This document shows positions 26,060 through 34,600 of a stretch of DNA of 64,000 nt, one piece after another (position 1 is the first letter of the stretch; each line of letters opens with the position of its first letter). This DNA is from Brumimicrobium sp051745635 (GTDB lineage Bacteria > Bacteroidota > Bacteroidia > Flavobacteriales_D > Crocinitomicaceae), in contig JBNJEH010000002.1 in the NCBI GenBank assembly GCA_051745635.1, positions 62,001 through 126,000 of the forward strand. The letters run 5' to 3'. The position numbers and the translations under genes were made by a program. The notes beneath the pieces were generated by a model. That model was not told the DNA's origin and searched no databases. It saw only the letters and a program-made list of their open reading frames with translations.

Positions 26060-26988
26060 TCAGTTGCAATATATGGTTTCAATTCATCGAGCTTTTCGCG
26101 ATCGATATAAGGCGATTGAAGTAATTGATCCACCGAATCGAACGGTCCGTAATTTTCCCGCAAGTAAATGATAGATTTAGCCATATCTGAGGTGATATCA
26201 GGATGGCTCACAAGTTCTTCCAACGATACAGCATTGACATTTTTACGTTCCACGCGTTCCGGATCGACAGTCAAATAAGTACTCAAGCTGTCGAGTTTGT
26301 CCGGCGTCATTTTGTAGAAGTCTTTCAGCTGGTCCATGGATAATATTCCGCCGTAAGCTCTTCTCAGATCAATGATTTCTTTGGCGTAATATGCACCAAT
26401 ACCAGGAACAGCCTCTAGTTCATTCCGCGAGGCCGTATTGATGGCAATCGGAAAGGCGATATCTTCTTCCACTTCCCGCTCCTCTGAGTAGCCAGACGAC
26501 GGTTCGTTATATTCTTTGGTATTCACCACGTCATCCGTCGGTTCATTTTTCTTTTCAGGTAAATCAATTTGCGAATAAAGCTTATCGTAAAGCTCATCAT
26601 TGATGGCATACAATTTAGCAACGTCAGATTTAACCTCGAGCGCTGCTCCCGTATTCAGATAATTCTGGATGGAACCTGCCTGCTTTTCCGACAGTCCAAT
26701 TTCCATCCATTCCGCTTTTGTCAAATGATTGGGATCGAATGGTTGCTTGGGTATCGTAAATTGCTCTTCGTCCAAACTTTCTTCTTTATCACCCGTTTTT
26801 TCGCGATCCAGGGCTCTCGCCGTAGCTATTTCCTTAATCTTCGGAGCCAACGATTCCTGTTGAATATAGTTCCTGTATATTCTGGGGAGAACAGCAATCA
26901 GCACGAACAAAAAAAGCAAAACGAAAGCTCCATTTCTCGCCCGCTTTGAAAAAATGAGCCAATCGCTATCCCATTCGGCATCTGACAA
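26056..26988 (-). CDS. Helix-hairpin-helix (ComEA-like) membrane protein
   Basis: 310-residue protein with one membrane span at about residues 17-34 (NGAFVLLFLFVLIAVLPRIY) and three helix-hairpin-helix units. The second is the clearest, INTASRNELEAVPGIGAYYA (about 188-207); the third starts VNAVSLEELVSHPDI. Such repeats bind DNA non-specifically in ComEA, the DNA receptor for natural transformation. Whether this larger protein does so is unknown. No ATG exists; TTG at 26988 is the only plausible start, two codons after the stop of the symporter gene and in the same frame. It overlaps apt by 4 bases. Confidence 0.85.
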   Translation of the reverse strand: MSDAEWDSDWLIFSKRARNGAFVLLFLFVLIAVLPRIYRNYIQQESLAPKIKEIATARALDREKTGDKEESLDEEQFTIPKQPFDPNHLTKAEWMEIGLSEKQAGSIQNYLNTGAALEVKSDVAKLYAINDELYDKLYSQIDLPEKKNEPTDDVVNTKEYNEPSSGYSEEREVEEDIAFPIAINTASRNELEAVPGIGAYYAKEIIDLRRAYGGILSMDQLKDFYKMTPDKLDSLSTYLTVDPERVERKNVNAVSLEELVSHPDITSDMAKSIIYLRENYGPFDSVDQLLQSPYIDREKLDELKPYIATE

Positions 26989-26994
26989 AACAAA

Positions 26995-29070
26995 TTATTT
27001 GAACTTTTTAATTGCTCCTGATTTGATTCTCGCGAAATAATCGACCATATCGCGGCGTACCTCTCCTGACATAATGACCAATCCAAGTACGTTAGGAAAA
27101 GCCATTCCCAAAATCATGAGGTCGGAGAAACTAATCACAGCTCCAAGTCCAATGGAAGATCCCACGACCACAAAGATCAGGAAAATTGATTTGTAGGTCA
27201 ATGCCGCCGCTTTTGTTTCACCAAAGACATAGGTCCATGCTTTCAGTCCGTAGTAAGACCAGGAAATCATCGTAGAGAAAGCAAAAAGCACCACTGCGAA
27301 TGAAAGCACATACAGCGACCAATCACCGAGAGAAGAAGAGAAAGCAGCAGACGTAAGCGCCGCACCTTCCAATCCTTCAGGATCTTCTGCGTAACCCGTA
27401 AAAATAATAACCAATGCTGTCATCGTACAAACTACGACCGTATCAATAAGCGGCTCTAATAGTGCTACCGTCCCTTCACTTATCGGCTCTTTTGTACGCG
27501 CTGCTGAGTGAGCAATAGCGGCAGAACCAACACCTGCTTCATTGGAGAATGCAGCCCGTTGAAACCCGAGAATCAGAACCCCGATAAATCCACCGTAAAT
27601 GGCATCAGGACTAAATGCTCCGTAAAATATAGTTGCAAATCCATTGCCTAAATTATCGTAATTAAAACCAATAATCGTTATTGCCGAAATTACGTAGATC
27701 GCCACCATTGAAGGAACAATCTTGTCAGTAACTTTCGCAATACTCTTGATTCCTCCGATAATGACTATACCTACAAGTATTGCCATGACCACACCAAAAA
27801 AGAAGCCATAAGATTCAAATCCTTCCCAACCGGGTATACCCGCCAGTTGATTAAATGCCTGATTGGCCTGGAACATATTTCCACCACCCAGTGAACCGCC
27901 TACACAAAGTATGGCAAAAATGATTGCCAAAATTTTACCCAAGCCTTTAAAAAACGGACCACGCTTTGCAAGTCCTCTGCTCAGATAGTACATCGGACCA
28001 CCAAAGACTTCGCCATCTTCTTTCTGGTGGCGGTATTTGACACCGAGTGTACACTCCACAAATTTGGAAGCCATACCGATCAAACCTGCCAGAATCATCC
28101 AGAAAGTTGCACCCGGACCACCCATACTGATGGCGATAGCGACACCTGCGATATTTCCGAGACCTACAGTAGCAGACAAAGCTGTCACCAAAGCCTGGAA
28201 GTGTGAAACCTCACCAGAATCATCTGAAGGATCATCATATTTACCGCGGACGAGAGCAATGGCGTGACGTGCACCTTTTAGCTGCACAAAACCCGTTCTC
28301 AACGTAAAAAATAATGCACCGCACACCAACCAAACAACAATCAATGGAATGCCTTGAATTTTCGTCGTTAAATTTTTGAAGTAATAAGGCTGGGGTTCAT
28401 CATAATTAATGCGTCCCAACACTTTTTCTGATCGATTACCGCGATCATTGGTGAAATAAACATGGTCTCCCGCACTCACCTTGCCGTTTTTAAAATCACC
28501 GTGGTGTAAAGTACCTTTACCCATTGCAAAAAACGGAATTTCGCGATCGCCGTCTTTAAGTATAGCTATAACCTCCTGATGCTTCACTTTTTCGCCATCC
28601 TTTTTTACCCACTTCTTCAGGGTGTAGTCTTTTTTCTCAGCATTGAGTGCAAACGGTGCCTTGAGCAAATATTCGCCCACCTTTACCGTATCGGACCAAA
28701 TGTTGGCAAAAAGAATACTTTCCATAAAACCAACTGCAGGTTTCATCGAATTATTGAAATGTTCCGGAATACTATTGGGCTGTACGATTCCCTGCAGATG
28801 AACGGTATCGTCATTGGCGTCGACAACATCAACGGAAATCTTCTCACCCTCCGATAATCCAGTAGCTACGCGATTATATAGCGAAATCTCTTTCTTATTC
28901 CAGATATACCGATAGGGCTCTTTCCCTCCTCTCGGAAGCACCTCTGCAGTAACATCGTTAATCGCCGGCAACGAATCTTTAATCACAAACTCTGCACTCA
29001 GCGGTTCGTTCTGTCCAAAAACACTTAGTGAAAAAATAATCGTCATTAATAGTAGCAAGAACTTCATCAT
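26995..29070 (-). CDS. Alanine/glycine:sodium symporter with extracytoplasmic SprB-like and lipoyl-like N-terminal extension
   Basis: Residues about 240-691 are an AGCS-family sodium-coupled amino acid importer: FQALVTALSATVGLGNIAGV, GGPGATFWMILAGLIGMASKF and FSNEAGVGSAAIAHSAA are family signatures. In front are 240 unusual residues. A signal peptide (1-19, ending SVFGQ) is followed by a segment with PRGGKEPYRYIWN and ISVDVVDANDDTV, which resembles the SprB repeat of gliding adhesins. Residues 130-210 (KKWVKKDGEKVKHQEVIAIL and GKGTLHHGDFKNGKVSAGDH) then look like a biotinyl/lipoyl fold without a modifiable lysine motif. The extension should face the periplasm. The promoter region carries a 13-bp tandem repeat. 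The transporter call is firm; the nature of the extension is inferred by pattern. Confidence 0.9.
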   Translation of the reverse strand: MMKFLLLLMTIIFSLSVFGQNEPLSAEFVIKDSLPAINDVTAEVLPRGGKEPYRYIWNKKEISLYNRVATGLSEGEKISVDVVDANDDTVHLQGIVQPNSIPEHFNNSMKPAVGFMESILFANIWSDTVKVGEYLLKAPFALNAEKKDYTLKKWVKKDGEKVKHQEVIAILKDGDREIPFFAMGKGTLHHGDFKNGKVSAGDHVYFTNDRGNRSEKVLGRINYDEPQPYYFKNLTTKIQGIPLIVVWLVCGALFFTLRTGFVQLKGARHAIALVRGKYDDPSDDSGEVSHFQALVTALSATVGLGNIAGVAIAISMGGPGATFWMILAGLIGMASKFVECTLGVKYRHQKEDGEVFGGPMYYLSRGLAKRGPFFKGLGKILAIIFAILCVGGSLGGGNMFQANQAFNQLAGIPGWEGFESYGFFFGVVMAILVGIVIIGGIKSIAKVTDKIVPSMVAIYVISAITIIGFNYDNLGNGFATIFYGAFSPDAIYGGFIGVLILGFQRAAFSNEAGVGSAAIAHSAARTKEPISEGTVALLEPLIDTVVVCTMTALVIIFTGYAEDPEGLEGAALTSAAFSSSLGDWSLYVLSFAVVLFAFSTMISWSYYGLKAWTYVFGETKAAALTYKSIFLIFVVVGSSIGLGAVISFSDLMILGMAFPNVLGLVIMSGEVRRDMVDYFARIKSGAIKKFK

Positions 29071-29108
29071 TGTTGTTTTTTACGTTTAAATAGTATTAAC
29101 TTTCTTAA

Positions 29109-29134
29109 TCTGACTCGTTTGTCTGACTCGTTTG
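29109..29134. repeat. 13-bp tandem direct repeat in the symporter promoter region
   Basis: TCTGACTCGTTTG occurs twice in immediate succession (29109-29121 and 29122-29134), 39 bases upstream of the symporter start. Thirteen base pairs is not a full helical turn count, so a tandem dimer site is possible but not certain. No clear TAnnTTTG element is visible nearby. Confidence 0.8.
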
Positions 29135-29162
29135 ACTTAATTCGCTAAAATATAAATATTTT

Positions 29163-30059
29163 TTATTTTTTCGGGTTCATGACCGCGATGCTTTCAATGA
29201 ATGGGTGCGGTTTATAGTTGATCAATTCGCGCGCCTTTTTAATTTGAAGTCCCGAAGCCGCTGGACGTCTGGCTTTTTGAGCCAATTTTTCCGAAGAAAT
29301 CGGTTGAACCAAATCGGGCGACTTTCCTAACCAAATCGCGATTTCCTGAATGTATGCATACATGGACTGAACCTTTGGACCAGCAATATTGACGATCCCG
29401 TTATACCTGCGATGTGCGAGGTCCAGACATCCCGTTGCTAAATCGTCGGCAAACGTGGGTGATCGAAATTGATCGTCGACAATTGTCAACTCCTCGTCAT
29501 TTTTAAGTTTTTCGATCGACCAGCTGAAAATATTTCCTTTAGAAAGTGACTCTCCCTCCCCGTACACCAGTGATGTTCGTACAATTGTAAAGGAAGACAA
29601 CAATTCCTGAATCAACCTTTCCGCACGCCATTTTGAGTCGCCATAAACACTAAGTGGTCCCGCCTCGTCTTCCTCTGAATACATGCGTTGATTGCCATCA
29701 AAAATAAAATCAGTGGACAACTGGACAAGGTGTGTATGCGTCGAACATAAATTTATTGCTTCCGCTATATTTCTAACGCCTTCCACATTGATATTCAGGC
29801 ATTTTTCTTTTTCATCTTCACACTTATCGACAGCTGTCATAGCTGCGGTATTGACAATGACGTCTGGTTGAAAAGATGCTATGCGGTCTTTTACCTGGGG
29901 TTTGTCGGTAACATCCATGATTTGAAAACGACTGGACGGACATTCCGTTAAAACATTCGGTTTTCGGGATGTAGCCAAAAAGTCGACTCTCTGATCCATG
30001 CACAACTTTGTTAATTTTTGTCCTAAAAGACCATTACTTCCCGTGATTAACAATTTCAT
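29163..30059 (-). CDS. RmlD-like SDR family NAD(P)-dependent sugar reductase
   Basis: Extended short-chain dehydrogenase of the dTDP-4-dehydrorhamnose reductase type. The nucleotide-binding loop is TGSNGLLGQK at the N-terminus, and the catalytic YxxxK is YGDSKWRAE. NTAAMTAVDKCEDE and VQLSTDFIFDG are close to RmlD motifs. The 298-residue length fits. No rmlA or rmlB is nearby, and the rmlC-like gene is 25 kb away in the EPS operon, so the substrate is uncertain. It is the last gene of a DUF2851-PspC-rmlD operon. Confidence 0.88.
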   Translation of the reverse strand: MKLLITGSNGLLGQKLTKLCMDQRVDFLATSRKPNVLTECPSSRFQIMDVTDKPQVKDRIASFQPDVIVNTAAMTAVDKCEDEKEKCLNINVEGVRNIAEAINLCSTHTHLVQLSTDFIFDGNQRMYSEEDEAGPLSVYGDSKWRAERLIQELLSSFTIVRTSLVYGEGESLSKGNIFSWSIEKLKNDEELTIVDDQFRSPTFADDLATGCLDLAHRRYNGIVNIAGPKVQSMYAYIQEIAIWLGKSPDLVQPISSEKLAQKARRPAASGLQIKKARELINYKPHPFIESIAVMNPKK

Positions 30060-30069
30060 AGGTTCCAGC

Positions 30070-30306
30070 TTATAATTCCCAAATTGATTTGCGTTTTCTT
30101 CTCAACTTAAAAAGATGTTTATTTTCGAGTATCCATCCCATCGCCAGGTAAATCAACAATGGTGAACCCAATGCAATAAAAGATATATAAATAAAAAACA
30201 ACCTGACTTTGGAACTCCGAATACCTAATTTTCGCGCCCACCATTCGCTTACGCCAAATGAACGCATTTCGAAAAAGAAAATTATTTTCTGGATCAACCC
30301 CCTCAT
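30070..30306 (-). CDS. PspC domain protein
   Basis: 78-residue membrane protein with the PspC pattern: a short amphipathic start, FGVSEWWARKLGIRSSKVRL, then one or two hydrophobic segments (FFIYISFIALGSPLLIYLAM) and a basic tail. PspC proteins belong to the envelope phage-shock response. It lies 11 bases after the DUF2851 gene and 10 bases before the RmlD-like gene. No pspA is present in the window. Confidence 0.85.
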   Translation of the reverse strand: MRGLIQKIIFFFEMRSFGVSEWWARKLGIRSSKVRLFFIYISFIALGSPLLIYLAMGWILENKHLFKLRRKRKSIWEL

Positions 30307-30317
30307 TATTCCTTCAA

Positions 30318-31586
30318 TTAAGCGAGTAGTTTTCTACCTACTTCACAAGATAAACATTTTTTAAAAGTACAAAATTCGTTATTCAATTCGAGAATTCCCT
30401 GTGATTCTAACGCATTTTCTATCGTAACACCTCGTTTCTTCCATTGTTTGATAATCGTATTCTGTTCCGGAGGCGTGTCTATCATGAGTTCTAACAGCGC
30501 CTGTTCAAAGGAATAATCCTGTTCCAGGTGCTTAAAAAACACATAGAGCGGAGCAACAGCATTGACTATTATACTTCGAATGGTATTTTGAGATAATTTT
30601 ATCGCGTGCGGTCGTTCGCAGGGTCGTTCTAGTGTAAAATGATTTTCCCAAAACGAATGTAATTCCAGCTTCCTCAATTTTTTAGTCAGCATTTTGGCAT
30701 CGGCAGCTGTTTTTAAGCGGACGTGAAAAACGTTTACGTGATGAAGGATCGCTATCAATTGCGCGATTTTTAAAGTAGGAAAGCTGTAGGGGCGCACTCC
30801 GCTAAATTTCCAGGAAGCTGTCTGCATTTCCTGTAAATTATATTTTCTTTTCATGTGCATCCAATCCCTTTGCATTCGGGTCACATAAGGATGTGAATAA
30901 TTAACATTCAGCAGGCCTGCCACACCAAAAAAAAGGGCCGACAATCGCGTAATGTTCCACCGTTCGCGCTCTACAATCACTGGATCGATGCGCTGCGCCA
31001 ATTCCAGAAAAGGCAATTTATTGACACGACCGCCCAACGATTGACACAGTGCTGCGAGCATTGTGGTATTCCTGTTTTTTCCAACGCGCTCGTAAACGCT
31101 CATCAGCTCCAGCCCTTTTCGCTCCATACGTTCTAAAAAGGAATTGGTGATTTGCGTATTCAATGCTTCCTGCTGCTCCCCGAGTTCGCTCTCGCACGGT
31201 AATTTGCACTTACTTTCGAGTAGCCGACTGAACTGATGGTAATGTTGTTTATCAATTCTATCCTTCAACGTGAGGGTAGGTAGTTTTCGATTATTGACAA
31301 TGACTTCGCGATCGTGTTCTAGAACGACATGGAGAACGACATTGTCATACGCGGGATCCAAATGATGACGATGGAGGTACCAATCCGAAGATTTCAGATG
31401 TAACTCAATGTTTCCCGACCATTCTATTCCGTCAATTGCTATAGTACCGTTAAAGAAATCAGGACCAGCATCAAAATTGTGCCATCCGTTATTTCTTATC
31501 GTAATTTTGCGACCGTCTTCCAGTTGCAGTGCGCGAAAATCAAATCGTTTTGTTTTCCAGATATAATGGAGGTATTCTTCTTTCAT
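30318..31586 (-). CDS. DUF2851 family protein
   Basis: 422-residue cytosolic protein of unknown function, recognised as DUF2851 by MKEEYLHYIWK at the start and GWHNFDAGPDFFNGTIAIDG and NIELHLKSSDW further on. I start at ATG 31586; the longer reading uses TTG at 31604. The C-terminus has a four-cysteine cluster (CTFKKCLSC plus an earlier KCKLPCESE pair) that could bind metal. It leads the operon with PspC and the RmlD-like reductase. No function is established. Confidence 0.9.
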   Translation of the reverse strand: MKEEYLHYIWKTKRFDFRALQLEDGRKITIRNNGWHNFDAGPDFFNGTIAIDGIEWSGNIELHLKSSDWYLHRHHLDPAYDNVVLHVVLEHDREVIVNNRKLPTLTLKDRIDKQHYHQFSRLLESKCKLPCESELGEQQEALNTQITNSFLERMERKGLELMSVYERVGKNRNTTMLAALCQSLGGRVNKLPFLELAQRIDPVIVERERWNITRLSALFFGVAGLLNVNYSHPYVTRMQRDWMHMKRKYNLQEMQTASWKFSGVRPYSFPTLKIAQLIAILHHVNVFHVRLKTAADAKMLTKKLRKLELHSFWENHFTLERPCERPHAIKLSQNTIRSIIVNAVAPLYVFFKHLEQDYSFEQALLELMIDTPPEQNTIIKQWKKRGVTIENALESQGILELNNEFCTFKKCLSCEVGRKLLA

Positions 31587-31661
31587 CAGGTGGTAAATTT
31601 TCAAGTTTCCCCATGAAGTTAAAAAACAAGAATGAAATCTCCAATTAAAAATGAGGAAAGA

Positions 31662-34600
31662 TTATTTCCGCGCTTTGAGTCCCCGCAGGCCAATTACGGT
31701 AATGTCATCGGTTTGTGGTTCGTCACCAATCCAGGCCGAAAGGTGCTCCCGAAAGATTTCATTTTGCTCTTGCATATCCTGAGGTGTCAAAGCGTCGAGG
31801 AGTGCCAGGAACTTCTTGATCGATAATTTCTTATTCTTTTCGCCCCCAAATTGGTCGGGGTAGCCATCAGAGAACAGATACAACGCCTGTTGATTTGAGA
31901 GCGACATCTCTTGAGTTTCATAAGAGAAATCGGTGTCTCGAGCCTCATCCCCAATGTGTTTCGACTGACCTTTGAAGACCTGTATTTTATCGTTATCCTC
32001 ATCGGTCACAACAAAACGGCCGCCTGCAGTTGAATACATCAAGTTGGAAGTATGGTGATCAAAAACGCAAACTACGGCTTCCATTCCATCCTTGATTCTG
32101 TTCTGGCCATCTCGCGGCAGTACTTGCTTCAGTCGCGCATCTAATTCATTGAATATTTTCCCGGGATCTGTAATCCCCGCTTCTAAAATAACCTGATTGA
32201 GAATGTTGATCCCCAGCAGCGTCATAAAAGATCCGGGAACGCCGTGTCCCGTGGAGTCGGAACAGATTAAAATCGTCTTATCATCCACTTCATTTAACCA
32301 GTAGAAGTCACCACTCACGATATCTTTCGGTTTAAACAAAATGAAATGTTCCTGAAATATTCGTTCAAATTCAGAAGATCGCGGCAGCATATTGAATTGA
32401 ATGCGGCGCGCATAATTTATTGATGCCGTAATATCTTTGTTTTGTTCCTTGATGATCGAATTGGCCTTTCTCCGCTCCGTAATATCCCGGGCGAGCCCCA
32501 AAAATCCTGTCACGATATTGTCGGCACCGGGTTTTAAAAGTGTCGTGAGGTTTTGTCCCAGCCACTTTATCGTTCCATCAGCCGTTTCGATCGGAAACTC
32601 GATGTAATCATTTTTCTTGCGATCTTTAAAGTTCGTCGTGTAGAACTCTTGCACCCTCGCACGGTGTTTTTCAGGAATCACAGCCGCTATGGAAGTCCCT
32701 ATCAGGTCTTCATATTTGCGGTCCAGCACATCGAGACCTTTCTCATTGACAAAGGTGAAATTCCCATTGGGATCTGTTTGAAAAATCAAATCATCTGCAT
32801 TGCGGACAATCAGCTCGTAATAATTTTCGAGATTAATTTTATCGGTAACATCCTGACCTAAAATCACGCGTACATCCTTTGAGAACTCTTTACAAGACCA
32901 CTGATAGTATACGATTTCATTGTTTTTAGTAAAAAGCGGGGTAACAAATATTTTACCCTCCTGAAAATCTTCTTTGAGGTCAATATTCGAAAACTTTTTG
33001 TGGTTTTTAATTTCAGGTTGAAAGCGATTCAACTCGGTAATATAATGTCCGCGCAGTGATTTCTGCAAGTCCAGTAATTCCTCAATATTTTCACTTGAAT
33101 AAGATATCTTTCCATTTCCATCAAAAGCCACAACGAGCGCGTTTCCTTTATTGACGACTCCCGATGTGAAAATCAAACGTTCCAGTGAATTATTCCGAAG
33201 ATAAGTCATGAAAATAACCAGAAAAGCGGCAACTGCGATCCCTACTAAAAACAGGTATTGATTATATACAGCATTATCGAGGTAGAACACAGCCGCGACA
33301 CTTGCCAACATAAGCACAAAGCTGAAAGCAATAGCAGATTTCAGCGAACGAAAAACAAAAGGTGCTACATAAGCGACGATCAACGTGGCCATAAAATAAA
33401 ACGGATGGATATCCGAGAGGAATGTAAGCAGATGATTATACCCGAGCAGCGCCAAAAATCCGATAATTAATATCTCGTTAGAATACCGCATAAAACGGCG
33501 ATTGAAGGTAACCAACAGGAACATTGCAAAAACGATAACACCCAGTAAAATTGATGACAAGTCGTGCACTTCTATCGTTTCATCGAGTCGCGGAGCAAAA
33601 ATATGAGCAGCCGTATTCGCAAAAGCACCAAAAAGCAAAATACTGCCCGCCATTCTTCTGTCAGCACCGACATCCCTGGAAAGAATAATATTCTTTTTGT
33701 TGAAGCTTTTGGTTCGTTCCAGCACCAGAAAATTGGCAAGAATGACGGTCCCAATAACAATAATGATGAACCATTTAGAGGTGTAAAACGGTTCATAAAC
33801 CTGAAAAGAAAAAGTAGAAACATCGCTGACCAACTCCTCATCTAAGGTTGACCTTACTTTAAACGTGTACTTTCCTTTATTCAGATTATCAAAAAACACC
33901 TCTTCTTTGGCAGACCAATCCGACCACTCAGCGTTTTCCAGGCCTTCTAGTTTGTAGCTATATTTAACAAAGCTCGACTTGGTGTTGATGCTTTTAAATT
34001 GAAAGGAAACGTTGCTTTCATCTGCATTGAATATTTTTCGATTCTTTTCTAAATCGTACCATTCAAAGTCCTTATTCTTTATTTGACGTATTCTCGGTGC
34101 TACGGGTTTTAAATTCTTCTTAAAGTATTCTGGTCGAATCATAAAAAGACCTTCCAGCGTTCCAACATAAATAGTACCAGAGCGCGTTTTAAAAGAAGAT
34201 CGCATGTGCGTTTCATATCCGCCAAACCCATTTTTCTGATTGTAAGTATTACTGGATTTGGGGTTCCCCTCAGCATTCACACGTATAACAGTGATTCCTT
34301 TGTTACTGCCCACGATTAAGTTTCCGTTTTCATCTGTATTCAATGTATAGATCAACGTCGATGGTAAAAAGCGCTGTGCAGTAATCGCTTTAACCTCACC
34401 TGATTTTGTAAACCCGAGCAAACCTTCATCAAGGCTAAACCAACACGTTCCAAAACTATCCTGTGCCGAATTTCCGACATAAGCTCCGAGCGATGTTCCG
34501 TTCACCTCCTGGGGTAGCTTCTTGAATTCATCGGATGAAATGTCATATTCAAACACGCCGTTATTTGAGCCAAACAGGACTTTTGAAGAATCCGCATTAA

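Noticed and set aside
26988..29070. Broken fusion of symporter and HhH protein by a nonsense mutation
   Set aside because: The two proteins are complete domains of unrelated families, and the HhH protein has its own membrane anchor right after its start.
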